From contig QNGE01003555.1 of assembly GCA_008508345.1 (NCBI GenBank), positions 17,325 through 81,324 on the forward strand: 64,000 nt of DNA, read 5' to 3'. The stretch is from Paragonimus westermani. Taxonomy: Eukaryota > Platyhelminthes > Trematoda > Plagiorchiida > Troglotrematidae. Below the pieces are notes generated by a model. It saw nothing but the letters and a program-made list of their open reading frames with translations. It made no database searches and was not told the DNA's origin. Both the position numbers and the translations under genes were made by a program. Numbering within the stretch: position 1 is the stretch's first letter; every line of letters starts with the position of its first letter. Shown here piece by piece: positions 20,028 to 32,090 of this stretch.

Positions 20028-23000
20028 CGCAGTCGTATGCGGAACGTTGCCATGTTTGGTGGCATCACCACTTGAACAGTTATGAAGCACAACGATGTGT
20101 GTTAGGAGCAGATACCTCCTTCACGAGAAATGGTTGTAGTGGCTCGGATACACGCCTACTCATCGCTTATCAATACATGCCTTGTTTATGCTCTCTGAAT
20201 AAAACTAATCTGGGTGACTCACACAATTGATAGTAGGATGGCTGTTATAGTTCGGATGCGCTTGTGCAGCGTAATCGTATGCATGCACGTGCTGAACTGA
20301 CACGAACAGCCTTGAGAACTAGATCTCTCATGTGCTTGTTCGCTCGGATCAATACACATCACTCGGAATTCGGGTGATCGCTCACTAGGGCTAGCGGGAC
20401 CGGCTATTACGCGTTCACGCGATTGCTTCGGCAAGTCAGGAATTGGTAATTGCGATTTTGAGACTAGTTTTAAAATGAATAGCACTGGTGAATCGATTTG
20501 AGCAGCTCCCTTTTTTACTAACACTACTGGGGCAATAAGATATTAAATTCGACCGCCCGTTGAGGTACACTGAAGATGAGGTAGAACTTAATGACTACAC
20601 CCTAGTTTCGCAAACAAAAAACCCGATTCCGTGTTTACAGCACATTCCGGCCGGGCTGTTCTTATTACACAAAGTGTGTGTGTAGCTTGATGACAAGATG
20701 ATAGTTATCAGCAGTTGACAGTGTCAGCCATTTGGGCGACTAATCAGTGGGCGTTATGGCCGCAGTGCTTTGGTCTGTTGCTTTTTCTTGCGCGTGTTCT
20801 GTCTCTTTTTAAAAGGATGGAGCAAAACAAAATGAAGTTGTGGTCGGATACAGCACACGAGATGCTGTGTAGTGGACCGAAGTGGCGAACAATGCGTATT
20901 TTTGGCCATCCTGTGAATAACACCATAAACTGTCACCTGCTCAGCTAACACTGTTACTGTGATCGTTTAGGGTCCTAGGTTTCGTAACGCTTCGTTTACA
21001 CACTCGTTGATTCAGGTGGCAGGCTGGTTTGTGTGATATGATTGCTGAATCGGTAACGCTAGTGGTTTTCGAGTTCCTGAAAAATGACAGACAGCAGAAT
21101 GATTAGCGTTCCCATCCGTAATGAGCTTTCTTCTTAAGGTCGAAATGTTCGCTACTAAGAGACGGTGCCCAACATCTGATTGAAGTTCGCTATGGTTTAC
21201 CACCTGACGTGGTGTGGGCCTGTACGCAGTTAACCGCTTCGATGAAATGGCGGCCTGTGTTGATCGTTATAAACCACACCTATGCAGGCAAAAAGACGTA
21301 CCGCAACACGTTGAACGACCCAAGATTGAAGGTGAATTTTTAAGGTTAGTATTGATTCATCGTGGCCAAATCGTGTGTGCGTCTGCGCTATCACTGCGGC
21401 CACGTTGCGCGCACGCGCATCAAGGTAGCCACAGTTGTTCTGTTGTCTATCAATGGTAGTCAGGTTTGATTTAAGCATACACTGAGGTCACTCCTTGTGA
21501 GTGCACTAGCGACTGACCGACTTAGAATTTGTTCACCATGTCTGTTCAGTTTTCTCTTAAGCCTCCAATTTGAACACATGCACATTGTGCCAGCCTGGAT
21601 TGTCTAGATAAATAGGGTTAACTAATAGGTGGAGGCTACATACTATCTGCCTTCATCGTTTTTTCCAAATGAAGACGTTTGTTTAAGAAAGTCCGTTCCC
21701 CTAATGAATTTGATTAGGACGGTGAGAAGACGCAACCCATATTCTCTTGAGTAACGCTTTATAAACTCTGATCATGTATGGACTCAACGCGTGATTTATG
21801 TCTCTCCACTGTTGCATTCAAGGATGTTTATTTCAGTGGACGGACACTAGTTCGTGTACCCGACAATGTGACGTTCCGGAATGTTCACCTCTATTGTTCT
21901 GTTGCTCATGCCTGTTCTAGGCTCAATATGAAGACTTATTTCTTATGCTATAATTCACTACCATCTATTAGCATCCACACTACTGCTGTTGTGAACCGAG
22001 AAGGCGGGTGGCACAGAAGTTGTTTATTTGGGAAAACCAATACACGATTTATGCGTCTCAATAGAACTACGAACAGAAACACTCATTTACACACCATACT
22101 CGTCTTAGGATGCTCGGGTCGCTTTGGACACCATGTCTCAGTTCCGTCATGTGGCGAAAGCCATTCCACGTGATGCTGCCCTCCAATGATCCTTCCCGTA
22201 TTTGTCCCGCGATCATTTCGATCCGTGCTGCTACTGAATAGTGATGTAAGTAGTACGGTGCGACCGTCTATCCTCACTGCACTACCATCTCTGTCTAGGC
22301 TGAACTGCCACTAACCGTGTGGCTTCATCTATTACTGGGAAATTATTGTCTCATTCACTTTCGGTGACCGAATGCCGTGAATCCATCTGACACTCATTTC
22401 GTTCGTAGAGTAATAGTGTTCCATCTCTCAACTTCTGTCAGCTCCAGGACGTCTTTTCAGTTTTAAGCTCACACTGAACGTAGTAATTTACTGATCTCTT
22501 GTCCTCAATTTCAAGCACGACCAACCGGCCCGTTGCACGCATTGTTCGTTCAGTTTGCTCGTCGTCTGGTCGACTTTTATCACCGACATATTCCAGTCTA
22601 GATTGGATGATATCGGTGGTATGTGGATATAAAATAGAATATCAACAAATCAAACTGTAGCTCTTCAATTCTGTTCAACGGAACGCCAAATGTCTCAATG
22701 CGGTAAAGCCTGTGCTCTGTTCTACAACCACATTCTTTGTGTTCGGTCTGAAAGCAGTAACTTGCCGGCAACGTTTTAATTTCTGACTTAAATTTATGTT
22801 AAACTGACGAGCAAACGAAGTTGTCTATTTGATTGATTGGTTCGACTCATCCCAATAGACAGTTCCACCTTCCTACTTCAATAGCAGGTTACAATTAGCT
22901 GTTCTGTTCGGAGTACACTAGGTAACCTGAATCTCGGCCTGTTTTTTGGAATAACAATCACACTATTTTTGGTTCTTGGTGAAGGATTTAGGTATCCATA

Positions 23001-23107
23001 TGTAAATCGAACATCATTCACGATCGCAGCCACAAAATTTTCCGTCAGACCCTTTCGAAAAGAAGCACTAGATTCGAGTTTCGCTCTCGTTAGTGCTCGG
23101 CAGTAGT
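20028..23107. other. No recognised feature
   Basis: Several open frames of 60-131 codons (for example 21778-22173 on +) without recognisable motifs. No repeats stand out by eye. Confidence 0.4.
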
Positions 23108-23714
23108 TTATTCCCTTGCCAACGCTGAAACTAGAAGTCTGACCACGTTTTCATGCGGCAATCGTGTTGACCACTGTGTCATTGACTGCATTAGGCAGGA
23201 CTGAATCACATACAAACGCTCAGCCACGTTCGGTTGTGAGTGATGCACAGGTTGCCCGATCAGCTTGAGCGGAGACAGTAACTGTTCTGTTAACTCCAGT
23301 CCCCACTGGTTGAGTTCCCGGGTATCCAAGTGTAAGGATTCATTGTTTTGATTAAATTTTACCCATTGGTGAGGAAGGCATTCGTTTCATCATTTGGGCT
23401 GACAGCCGCATAATGAGCTCAAAAACACTGTAGGGTGTGCTACACGGCAATATGGTGTTGGGTAATTTTACCATTCCACTACACACCACAAAATTGAAGT
23501 CAGTTTTGATCGTTATAGTCTGCATAGAATTTCCTACGTGCCAACCCTGTAGAGATGTCAGATTAGACGAATATTCTTCACGTACACACTTCCGGTGAAT
23601 ATGTAGAAAGGATAAGGGAAAACGTGGTCTCATTACACTACAGCATCGAGCTGAGACCGAGATTATTAACTTACCGGGGCTCTTAGTTGCAGAAAAAGAA
23701 CCTTTCAAATTCAC
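23108..23714 (-). CDS. Candidate coding exons, unrecognised
   Basis: Two - strand open segments look protein-like. 23352-23714 contains GWHVGNSMQTITIKTDFNF and MVKLPNTILPCSTPYSVFEL, with a good acceptor (CATCTCTACAG) just before GGTTGG near 23553. 23108 to about 23400 in another frame reads LDTRELNQWGLELTEQLLSP, LIGQPVHHSQPNVAERLYVI and ends RLPHENVVRLLVSALARE and a stop. A GTAAAA donor and an ACCAG acceptor lie between them, but their phases do not agree, so an intron, a frameshift or decay could separate them. No family is recognised. It could be the 3' end of a host gene on the - strand. Confidence 0.3.
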
Positions 23715-23879
23715 CTAGCGTAGCCTGAAATGTGATTGCAGTGCACGATCTGGCTTGTAACAAACAGTGTAGAATGCTTTGCCACATTTTAATGAAGAGT
23801 AGTATTTTTCCCGAAGATAATGTTAGAACAACCGAAATCATCAATGCGCACGGTTTATGGCCTGACAGATTGCTCTACG

Positions 23880-24790
23880 TACTACAGAACAAAATATCTT
23901 GAGGCGGTCCCTACTAGCCGATTGCAATCATGCGCGCCCCAACATCTCATTTACTGTCGAATTACGGATGAAAAACCAATTATCATTTCTAGATGTTGCT
24001 GTGCTTTACCGAACTGATGGATTAATTCAGAGGTCAGTTCGTAGGAATAAACATGGATTGGCACGCACTTTCCCAGCTTTGGTCAGCTGAAGTACAGTCG
24101 GAATTTGGTTTGCTGCTTAACAGAGCGCAAACGATGTGTAAGCCACACACCTTACCGAAGCCTGTGAGATGTGCCAAGCCAAAATGGATATCCTCAATAA
24201 CTCTCGGACAGAAATAAAGAACCGAAGTGAAGCATGAATAAGTTCAGGCTATGGACAATAAGCCTGTTTTTATCACTCTGTCTGTCACTGAGATTATCAC
24301 CCACCGAATTTTTAATGCACTTGAGAGTGCCCATCCTGCAGCACGAGTTATCTGATCGTTCAATACCCGCCCGATACCGGTGCCACATCTCAAAGATAGC
24401 TTGCCTAGGTTTTCTTCGTACTTGTGTTCATTCTCTTGTCTGTGGTTGTCACGTTGGGAGAACTACAAGGCGGCTGTCGAAAAGGATTTGTGAACACCTC
24501 ACGAAATGGCTTCTTAACGGTTCGAGAAGCATATTTTCAATGCAATCGGCTCCCACCTAATTAACACTGACCATCAAACTGAGGCGGATGAATTCTTCTG
24601 AGTCATCTGCAAGGTTCGTCAAGCCTGCTCTAGGGGTGTTAGGTTGTGACCGTTATAAACGTCCGAGGCTACCGCCATCAAAATCTACAACCCCTGTCTG
24701 TGTGCCAAAAACCCTATATCTCATTTGGCCAACTACTCCCTATTTTTTCCCTTTGTCAGATGAGAACTTATAAAGACCATGGAGAAATTG
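23880..24790 (+). pseudogene. Penelope-like element relic (RT tail and GIY-YIG-type endonuclease)
   Basis: ARPNISFTVELRMKNQLSFL followed by DVAVLYRTDGLIQRSVRRN matches the segment after the PLE reverse transcriptase active site (HPNIxFTxExExxxxLxFLDV, then DGxIQRSVxRK). Downstream, CGCHVGRTTRRLSKRICEH with LTKWLL matches the GIY-YIG-like endonuclease of one PLE group (CxxxYxGRTxRRLxxRxxEHxPxWL). In a further frame EATAIKIYNPCLCAKN matches the AEAxAIxxxxPxLCxQK end of that domain. Frames change repeatedly, so it is dead. The 5' RT core is missing. Confidence 0.7.
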
Positions 24791-26898
24791 ACCAGGGCAG
24801 GATACTACCAATCGATGAAAGTACAATTGCCAGTGTTTCTGGAAGTTAGATACGGCAATATCAAACAATGTTTCCATTTAAAACAATCCATTCCCTTGAA
24901 TCTGAATAAGTAGACGCACACCATGTGGTATTCCCTGCAGTACCACTCCGTTTATCTCGAACACACACATGAACAACACTTTTGTGTTGCTGCTGCGGCT
25001 ACTCCGGTAACCATCCTTCCTGTAGTGTTTAGCTTCGTATTCGTCTGTCTGATCTCTTAGGCCGTGACTTCCACCTTGTGAAACTTCGCCTGTTTTTTCC
25101 TCTGTTATGAATTAATCGAAATGATCATAGGGAAATTATGTTGCATGGAATGGATTCAAATCACGGGTGTAAGTTATACTGTTTGAAAGTTTACCAGCAT
25201 TCCAGAGGGGAATTATTCAAATGAGCTACTTTTTTCTGATCCAGATCTGTTCTCTCTTGAATACTGACAGTGTTGGTTCATCATAATGACAGGGTGTTTC
25301 TAAGTGACTTCCCTCCACGAACTTCGTATTAAAGTGAACACCTCAACTTGGGGTGATCAAGGTGCATTCGAAAACCCAATCATCAACGCTACACAGACAC
25401 GACGCTCAACGAGGAGTTGCAAGTGTGAACCAATAAAGATGAATCTGAAAGGTTCAGCCACCTTCCAGATGTTGATGCTTCTTCACCAAAAATGTGATAA
25501 TAGGTGAATTGAAGAATCCCGCCGTATCATACGCGAAATGTTTTTTGTCGTTTCAAAAAGTACAAGTTAGTCTTCAGTCCACATACCACGGCGGTGTATT
25601 CCTAACGATAGAAGAGAACATTGATCTTCATTTCGATCTGGTTCCCAAGGTTCCCAGAATTTGTATCATAAATCGGGACCCAGTATCTCCATTTGAGAGA
25701 TAATTTGATCCGAGGTGGACTGTGTCTATCTACTCTAACAGAGCGTAATGCAAGTTTCAACCCGATTACATTCGAATCCCCTCGTTACAAGCAGTACTGA
25801 TAGAACTAGTGGTCGGGTGGATGATAACTTCGACTAGTAATCCCTGAAGCTGACGCTCTGATCTTTCATTCTGAGTACTTCTATTTGCTGAGTCCACTCA
25901 AAGAAAAAACCTCTTGCAGAGTGTGGGGTTGCAGGTGAGTATCATAAAACATTAAAAAGCACTCAAATTTTGGCTACCAGTTTACTGTCAAATATGTGTA
26001 AAGCAAGAGTTTCGATTCGAATAGGTGTTGACGCAATAAAAAGAACATATGTGGATGGACATGGCAAACTGTGTTTGTTTATCAACATTGGAGCCGTGTT
26101 TCGAGATAATTTATTGTCAATAGCAATCCTGTTCATGATGTTAGCTAGCTCTATGTGCATATGGTTTCGTTCTCGCTTCTACTCATCTGACTAAACACTG
26201 TAAACAATGTTTTAACAAATCTAAGTTTCCGACCTCGTTCTCCCACTTTACTTATGGTATCGCGTTCAAGAATGATTCCGATTAGCTGTCGTGCACTGAA
26301 AAACACGTACCTCTGGTGTACAAATGTGATTCCTCAGGAATCCGTTTTTTGTTCATGGTCGTTCGTGTTAATGTTTAAAAACGATTGATTACTCAACGAC
26401 TGCAGTTCGTTGTTCCAGACGGACTACACAAATGCACGCACTATGTGATGTGGTACATTGTTCGAACGAACCTGTAAACAAGATATTGGCGCTGTGAACC
26501 TGATTTCTGGATTACAAACCCGCTACTCAATAAAGTGTTCACAATGCATGATTATGAAACTAAGTACGGGTATATTTTGAAAGCAGATAAATTGAGTTTT
26601 ATAGCGGATTAATTCGCATCGCATTCCACAGGTTACCGTAATGTTCACACATCCTATAATTCTTCACTTAAAGGATGTACTGAATCAAAAGATCACTGTT
26701 GTGATATTGACATTAGATAGGATGATTTGGCTGCTAATTGGGTCTCTCACTCTACTGCTCTTCATTCAATTCAGCATTATGTCGCCAGCTTGTGTTACCC
26801 TTCACTATCACACACCTTATCTCTGGAGAACACTGTGTCGCTGAAGTTGACTGAGTTCTCGTCTCTTTCAAACAGCCTATGTTGCAAATGACCCCTCT
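24791..26898. other. No recognised feature
   Basis: Open frames of 60-74 codons only; no recognisable proteins or repeats. Confidence 0.45.
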
Positions 26899-28831
26899 AT
26901 GTTTCTTCATTCTCTGATTATCATCAGGGAAATGCAACCATTCATGCACGTAGTCCTTCGTGCTATACGTAGTATAACTGTGACGAAATCGAATGATGTT
27001 AATCGTAGGTAGTCTGACGAACTTACATGTCAGTGTAATCAGAGAATATTTTAGATGAAGCATTTGAGACCATTGTGGCAAAGAGTGTTGTTTATCACAT
27101 ATTGGTTCGTCCCTTTGATTATCCATTCAAACGTTTAGCTCAAACCGAAAAGCCGGAGATGTGTGCCACCGAACATAGGAAACTAGTCAGAAACCAGACC
27201 ACAGGAACTCTGAATGTGTAGACTATTCAACTGCCATGCATGACAAGCAAGATAGAGCGAATCTGCCAAAACGTTCCTATATGACAGTTGTGGCGTTACA
27301 TTTGTGTCACACTGTGGTGAAGGGAGCAAGCGAAGGAGAAAAAACGTTTCAGAGAAAGCTGACACGTAAAACCATCCGATAACACGGCTACAACCAATTG
27401 GTTAAGTGCAATAAGACAGAACAATCCCACCGAAACCCAATCGACCGCACGTCCCCAAAGTGTGGACCTGGTCGCAAAATCCGAATCAATGACTAAAGGG
27501 CTAACCCACCGAACAGACCCCCCAACCGAATCAGGTAAACGAACGGGCCCAACACATTGCTGTGACCACAACCAGATTAACTGGTTGTAGGTGGGACAGG
27601 GGTTTACGCACGTTACGAATCGAGTCGCTTGGCCGCATCGTCCCCCCGTTTTGGCCACCGCTGTCCACGATCGATAACACCTGACTGCTCACACATGTCC
27701 ATGTAAAAAGGTTTCAGCCTCTGAGTGTCATCAAACTTGTCTCAATTACGTTTTTCGGACAGTAATCTGGCTTGGATGAGTTATCATGATGGAATAAGAT
27801 CATACTGCTGAAACTTAAGTCAGTCAGATAGGCATCCAGAGAACGATACGTTCACCCCAGGGGTAATAATTTTGAAGTGCCTTCGGTGAAATGAAATTAT
27901 GGATTCTAAAACTTCGATAATGTCATTTACATTTTTAGGTCTGTGCAATCCTGCAAGGGTCAGTTTGCGAACAAGCACGATAATTGAAGGGAATCCGTTA
28001 CGACATTTGCTCCGCCCAGTTCGACAANTGGACATGTGTGAGCAGTCAGGTGTTATCGATCGTGGACAGCGGTGGCCAAAACGGGGGGACGATGCGGCCA
28101 AGCGACTCGATTCGTAACGTGCGTAAACCCCTGTCCCACCTACAACCAGTTAATCTGGTTGTGGTCACAGCAATGTGTTGGGCCCGTTCGTTTACCTGAT
28201 TCGGTTGGGGGGTCTGTTCGGTGGGTTAGCCCTTTAGTCATTGATTCGGATTTTGCGACCAGGTCCACACTTTGGGGACGTGCGGTCGATTGGGTTTCGG
28301 TGGGATTGTTCTGTCTTATTGCACTTAACCAATTGGTTGTAGCCGTGTTATCGGATGGTTTTACGTGTCAGCTTTCTCTGAAACGTTTTTTCTCCTTCGC
28401 TTGCTCCCTTCACCACAGTGTGACACAAATGTAACGCCACAACTGTCATATAGGAACGTTTTGGCAGATTCGCTCTATCTTGCTTGTCATGCATGGCAGT
28501 TGAATAGTCTACACATTCAGAGTTCCTGTGGTCTGGTTTCTGACTAGTTTCCTATGTTCGGTGGCACACATCTCCGGCTTTTCGGTTTGAGCTAAACGTT
28601 TGAATGGATAATCAAAGGGACGAACCAATATGTGATAAACAACACTCTTTGCCACAATGGTCTCAAATGCTTCATCTAAAATATTCTCTGATTACACTGA
28701 CATGTAAGTTCGTCAGACTACCTACGATTAACATCATTCGATTTCGTCACAGTTATACTACGTATAGCACGAAGGACTACGTGCATGAATGGTTGCATTT
28801 CCCTGATGATAATCAGAGAATGAAGAAACAT
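26899..28831. repeat. Large inverted repeat: two 803-bp arms, 327-bp spacer
   Basis: Arm 1 (26899-27701) and arm 2 (28029-28831) are reverse complements with no net indel: every paired position I checked sums to 55730, and the conceptual translations of three separate stretches are identical between arms. Outside 26899/28831 similarity stops at once. The inner edge of arm 2 is immediately preceded by a single N at 28028. Neither arm encodes a recognisable protein. Either a very recent inverted duplication or an assembly artefact. Confidence 0.9.
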
Positions 28832-29141
28832 GGACTGGTTAGTAATGTTATGAACCAAAGATGCGGATAGCTCAATGATTGCTTATTCAGAAAATCTGTA
28901 CGTGGATACGTGCCTGTACACCGCCGCAAACGTAAGCACTTGTTTACACACAGCAAAAATCCCAAGACGTCATGATTGCCAATACCAAGTTCACTCATTG
29001 TGAACACCATTGTTTCTGGTCTCTTTAGTAGATAAATGCGTTTCTCCGTCTGCTTACTGACGAGTAGTATGATGAGATCACTTATATTCCCTACACTCCA
29101 CCTGAGCCACATCAAAAGTCATTTGGACCCTCTTCGTTCTT
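28832..29141. other. No recognised feature
   Basis: Nothing recognisable on either strand. Confidence 0.4.
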
Positions 29142-29462
29142 TTAATGGACTGGTGATGTGGGCCCAGCTGGTGTGCATTGTCCTCTGACCGAAGTGTCAT
29201 ACCATTTAAATGGATGCATTCTGTGGCCTCGGTTTCCCTCATTTTCATTAAAATGTACTGGACTGCTATTTTCCTCCACTACACACGGTCCTGCCCACTC
29301 TGTTGTGAACTTATTAGATCCGGGTCCAGTTGTAACGGGACTCCGGCGGTCACTGTGCTTAACCTCTGAACCAGATTCAAACACAGTGCACTGACCACAT
29401 ACTTTTGCAGTTGAGTGCACCTTGGCAACCTCCGGAACATTTGTCAGAATCTGACCGACCAA
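29142..29462 (-). pseudogene. Possible Gypsy integrase C-terminal fragment
   Basis: The - strand reads GPGSNKFTTEWAGPCVVEEN and then RMHPFKWYD, reminiscent of the xxxGxxxKFxxxWxGPxxV block and the VHxxxLKPY end of Gypsy integrases. It lies in the same orientation as two Gypsy RT fragments nearby. Weak on its own. Confidence 0.35.
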
Positions 29463-29798
29463 CCCCTGATTTCCTGCTAGTTCGAATTGTTCTTAACCCT
29501 AGTGGACAAATTTTGTCACCTTAAAGAGATTGTCGACCAATAACTAACACTGTGATAGACAAAGTTTAACAACCCAGCATTCCACTCGACCGTACACCAG
29601 TGGGGCGCGGCGATCCAATATGACAAACTCACAGACCTTGTTATTTAACGAATGGCAAACACTGAACCTATTAGCTTAAGTTTATGAGGGCCTTATCATA
29701 CTTATCTAGAACAGTGATATGTCCCCATTTGAAGGCCAGTCGAGCGCGCACGCGCATAGTAAAATTCTGTCGATGTTTAGTTAACGGTAGTACCCTCG
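29463..29798 (-). other. Possible decayed Gypsy RT continuation
   Basis: On the - strand 29575-29640 reads APLVYGRVECWVVKLC, loosely like the FxTPxGRYxWxRLPFGL segment that would follow the RT block at 29799-30010. Below that nothing is recognisable. Confidence 0.25.
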
Positions 29799-30010
29799 TT
29801 AAAGTACCTTATTCAATGGCTTAAAATATGCGCACAAATGCATATCACTTGTTTTTGTCACAACAACCTGAGTAACCCATCCGTTCGGTTCCTCTGTCTG
29901 TCTGAATTCGCCGGAAAATCTTTCACCATCGGTGGCAAATTGTCTACGAGATTTGGGGCCACCCTGCATGCAACAGGAGGATGAAATACAAAATTTAAAC
30001 ATATAAGACG
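29799..30010 (-). pseudogene. Gypsy-type reverse transcriptase fragment A
   Basis: TEEPNGWVTQVVVTKTSD followed by CAYFKPLNKVL matches the N-terminal RT block of Gypsy pol (xxPTEWVSQMVVxxKxxGxxRxCxDxRxLNKAL). The conserved Arg and Asp of RxCxDPRxLN read L and Y here, and an in-frame stop follows. It is the same block as at 30899-31108, so two separate Gypsy copies on the - strand are represented. Confidence 0.6.
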
Positions 30011-30898
30011 GTTTCCTGCACCATTAAAAACTGTATGATTAACACAAATATAGGTTGGAAAATATGACATAGATGACGCTGGTGCATAGACATATGTGCA
30101 TCTGTAGGAATGCAGATAAACACGCTTTCGATAAGTCAACCTTAAGATAGTCACATTGCATGAACGGACGATGGAGCTTAATCGACGCATCGTTTGAACT
30201 CGCTACAGTGAAACTAGGTTACCGGTTAACCATGCAATAAAACAAACATGAGCAGTACGCAATATTCTAACTCAGATGGGTTCAGTTTTGTTACTTGACT
30301 CTGGAGCACCACAGCCTGAATCAGCTTGATGCTCAGCGCAACCGGACTGTCAAACTTAAGTGAAACATTGTGCAGAAGAAAATCCTACAGATCAGGAACG
30401 GAAATCGTTCAATTCTTTCGTGATAGAGGTGGCTACCGAATGCATTCAAACGAAACGGACATCATCCTCACATAGTCTCTGTTCTATCAGATCGCAAGCA
30501 TAAGTTCAAAAAAAGTCAGTGCCAATGATTCCACATGCCTTCCACCCCGCGGCGTGATCCTGTCACAACTGAGACCCTCTGGATCAGTCCTAAATTTTGC
30601 TGCTCTCTTTTTCTTGGAGAACGACCTTGAAGCACAAAAGGTAACCTTCTCTCTCGACACAAAGCTTTGCAAGTGTCTTCGGATTTCGTTCGTGATTACC
30701 CAATCATTTCAGAAATGAAACCAACACTAGTGATGCGTAACTTCTTTCAACTTCCCAAGTGCTCGGATTAAATGCATTCGGAAAACTTCGCTGACTGGTT
30801 TCCAGATGCAGTGGAGTGAGTGAACTGCTCATTCTATTTCGGTCACTAAAACACCAAAGACAAGTCTACCATGGGAAAGATTTGTGATTGCCCCACTT
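30011..30898. other. No recognised feature
   Basis: Lies between two Gypsy RT fragments; decayed internal Gypsy sequence is possible, but no motif was found. Confidence 0.4.
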
Positions 30899-31108
30899 TC
30901 AGTAAAACTTTTGTCCACGGTTGCTAGACTTTGACTGAAGCACCTTACTCAGCTGCTTAAGACAAATGCACGAACCGACATCCCCTGATTTCTTCAGAGT
31001 TAGAACAACCTGACTAATCCACTCGGTCGGTTTCTCTGCCATTGCAACCACGGTAAACTCACCTGACCCGTCTGATTCGGTTTTACACTTATCACGCACG
31101 GCCAACAA
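30899..31108 (-). pseudogene. Gypsy-type reverse transcriptase fragment B
   Basis: GEFTVVAMAEKPTEWISQVV followed by LTLKKSGDVGSCICLKQLSKVL matches the same block of Gypsy RT as 29799-30010: PTEWxSQxVxxxKKSGDxRxCxDxxxLxKxL. It is less decayed, but again only this block can be recognised. Confidence 0.6.
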
Positions 31109-31359
31109 GACCCTTGGACTAGCATTGCAAAGAGGGACGTATGGCTAACCACAGGCAAATTGACGACGCTTAGCATATGACCAACAGTTCGCTTACTAAC
31201 AAGTCAGATTAACCCAAGAATGCTGTTCAAGCCATTATCAGCCGATTTAGTCAGAATCGTCGATAGGTGAGTGATATAGTTATCATCACTAGCTCCGATA
31301 CTTATCCCTGCATAGTACTTGACATGTTCAACCACCCTCACCGGTTCTATACATCTTCG
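31109..31359. other. Spacer
   Basis: No recognisable feature. Confidence 0.4.
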
Positions 31360-32090
31360 CTTGATGAAGAAGACTGAAGGTGAAATATCTCTTCTAAATG
31401 TTCATCTACGTCGACGAATAGACGGCAATATTCAGCGTAGTATTTGCCGAATCAAAATACCTAGAGATTTTTTTACCCTTAAAACAAAAGAGAGATATCG
31501 TGTTTTATCTGACAGACGGAGAAATATGAAGTTTGTTCAGCTGATACGCTGCGCGCTGAGCTCAAACACGTACATAACATACTGTATGATAACGGATACT
31601 CGGACGAATTTATTGCTCGAAGTATGACCAGGACACCGCGTAAAATCAAACTGTAAGACGTAAGAAGGGAACTCATGGTTATTTGAATGTCGTTTAAAGA
31701 GACAGAACGGCTGACAAATAGATCCAGCCAGCCAATCAGCAGGACCTATGCCACAGCTGAACATCTTATCCAGTTCGCCACAATCCCATTCCTCCGGTTC
31801 AATAGTAATAATGACTGACAGTTCAGACTTTATCAATATGCGCCGACTCTTTCATTTGGTCCCGGAGAACAGGTTAGATTGGTTGAACGTCAAGACAATT
31901 ATCGAAAGGAATCCAGGAACACCAAACTTATAACCTAGAACAGTGATTGTGTAACTGGTAGCACACATGCGATTCATAATCTTTACTGATCGATTTTAGT
32001 ACTCACTCCGGTTTTCATTCTAATTGTGTTGTAATCATCCTGATAAAGGAGCACAGAAAATAAGTCTTGTTCGCTAATTTGGTGTTACCT
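31360..32090 (+). pseudogene. Penelope-like element relic with end sequence
   Basis: GEISLLNVHLRRRIDGNIQR and SICR match the PLE segment after the RT active site (xLPFLDVxLxRRxDGxIQRSVxRK). In another frame CSADTLRAELKHVHNIL followed by YDNGYSDEFIARSM matches the CSxDTxxxELxxLxxxLxxNGYPxxFI block, and ISRTYATAEHLIQFAT matches the xxTYxAAxLxxIFxT block. At 32023-32090 GTAATCATCCTGATAAAG and AAGTCTTGTTCGCTA resemble the arms of the inverted repeat at 17685-17944, probably the element's terminal sequence. Same PLE clade as 23880-24790; non-functional. Confidence 0.65.
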
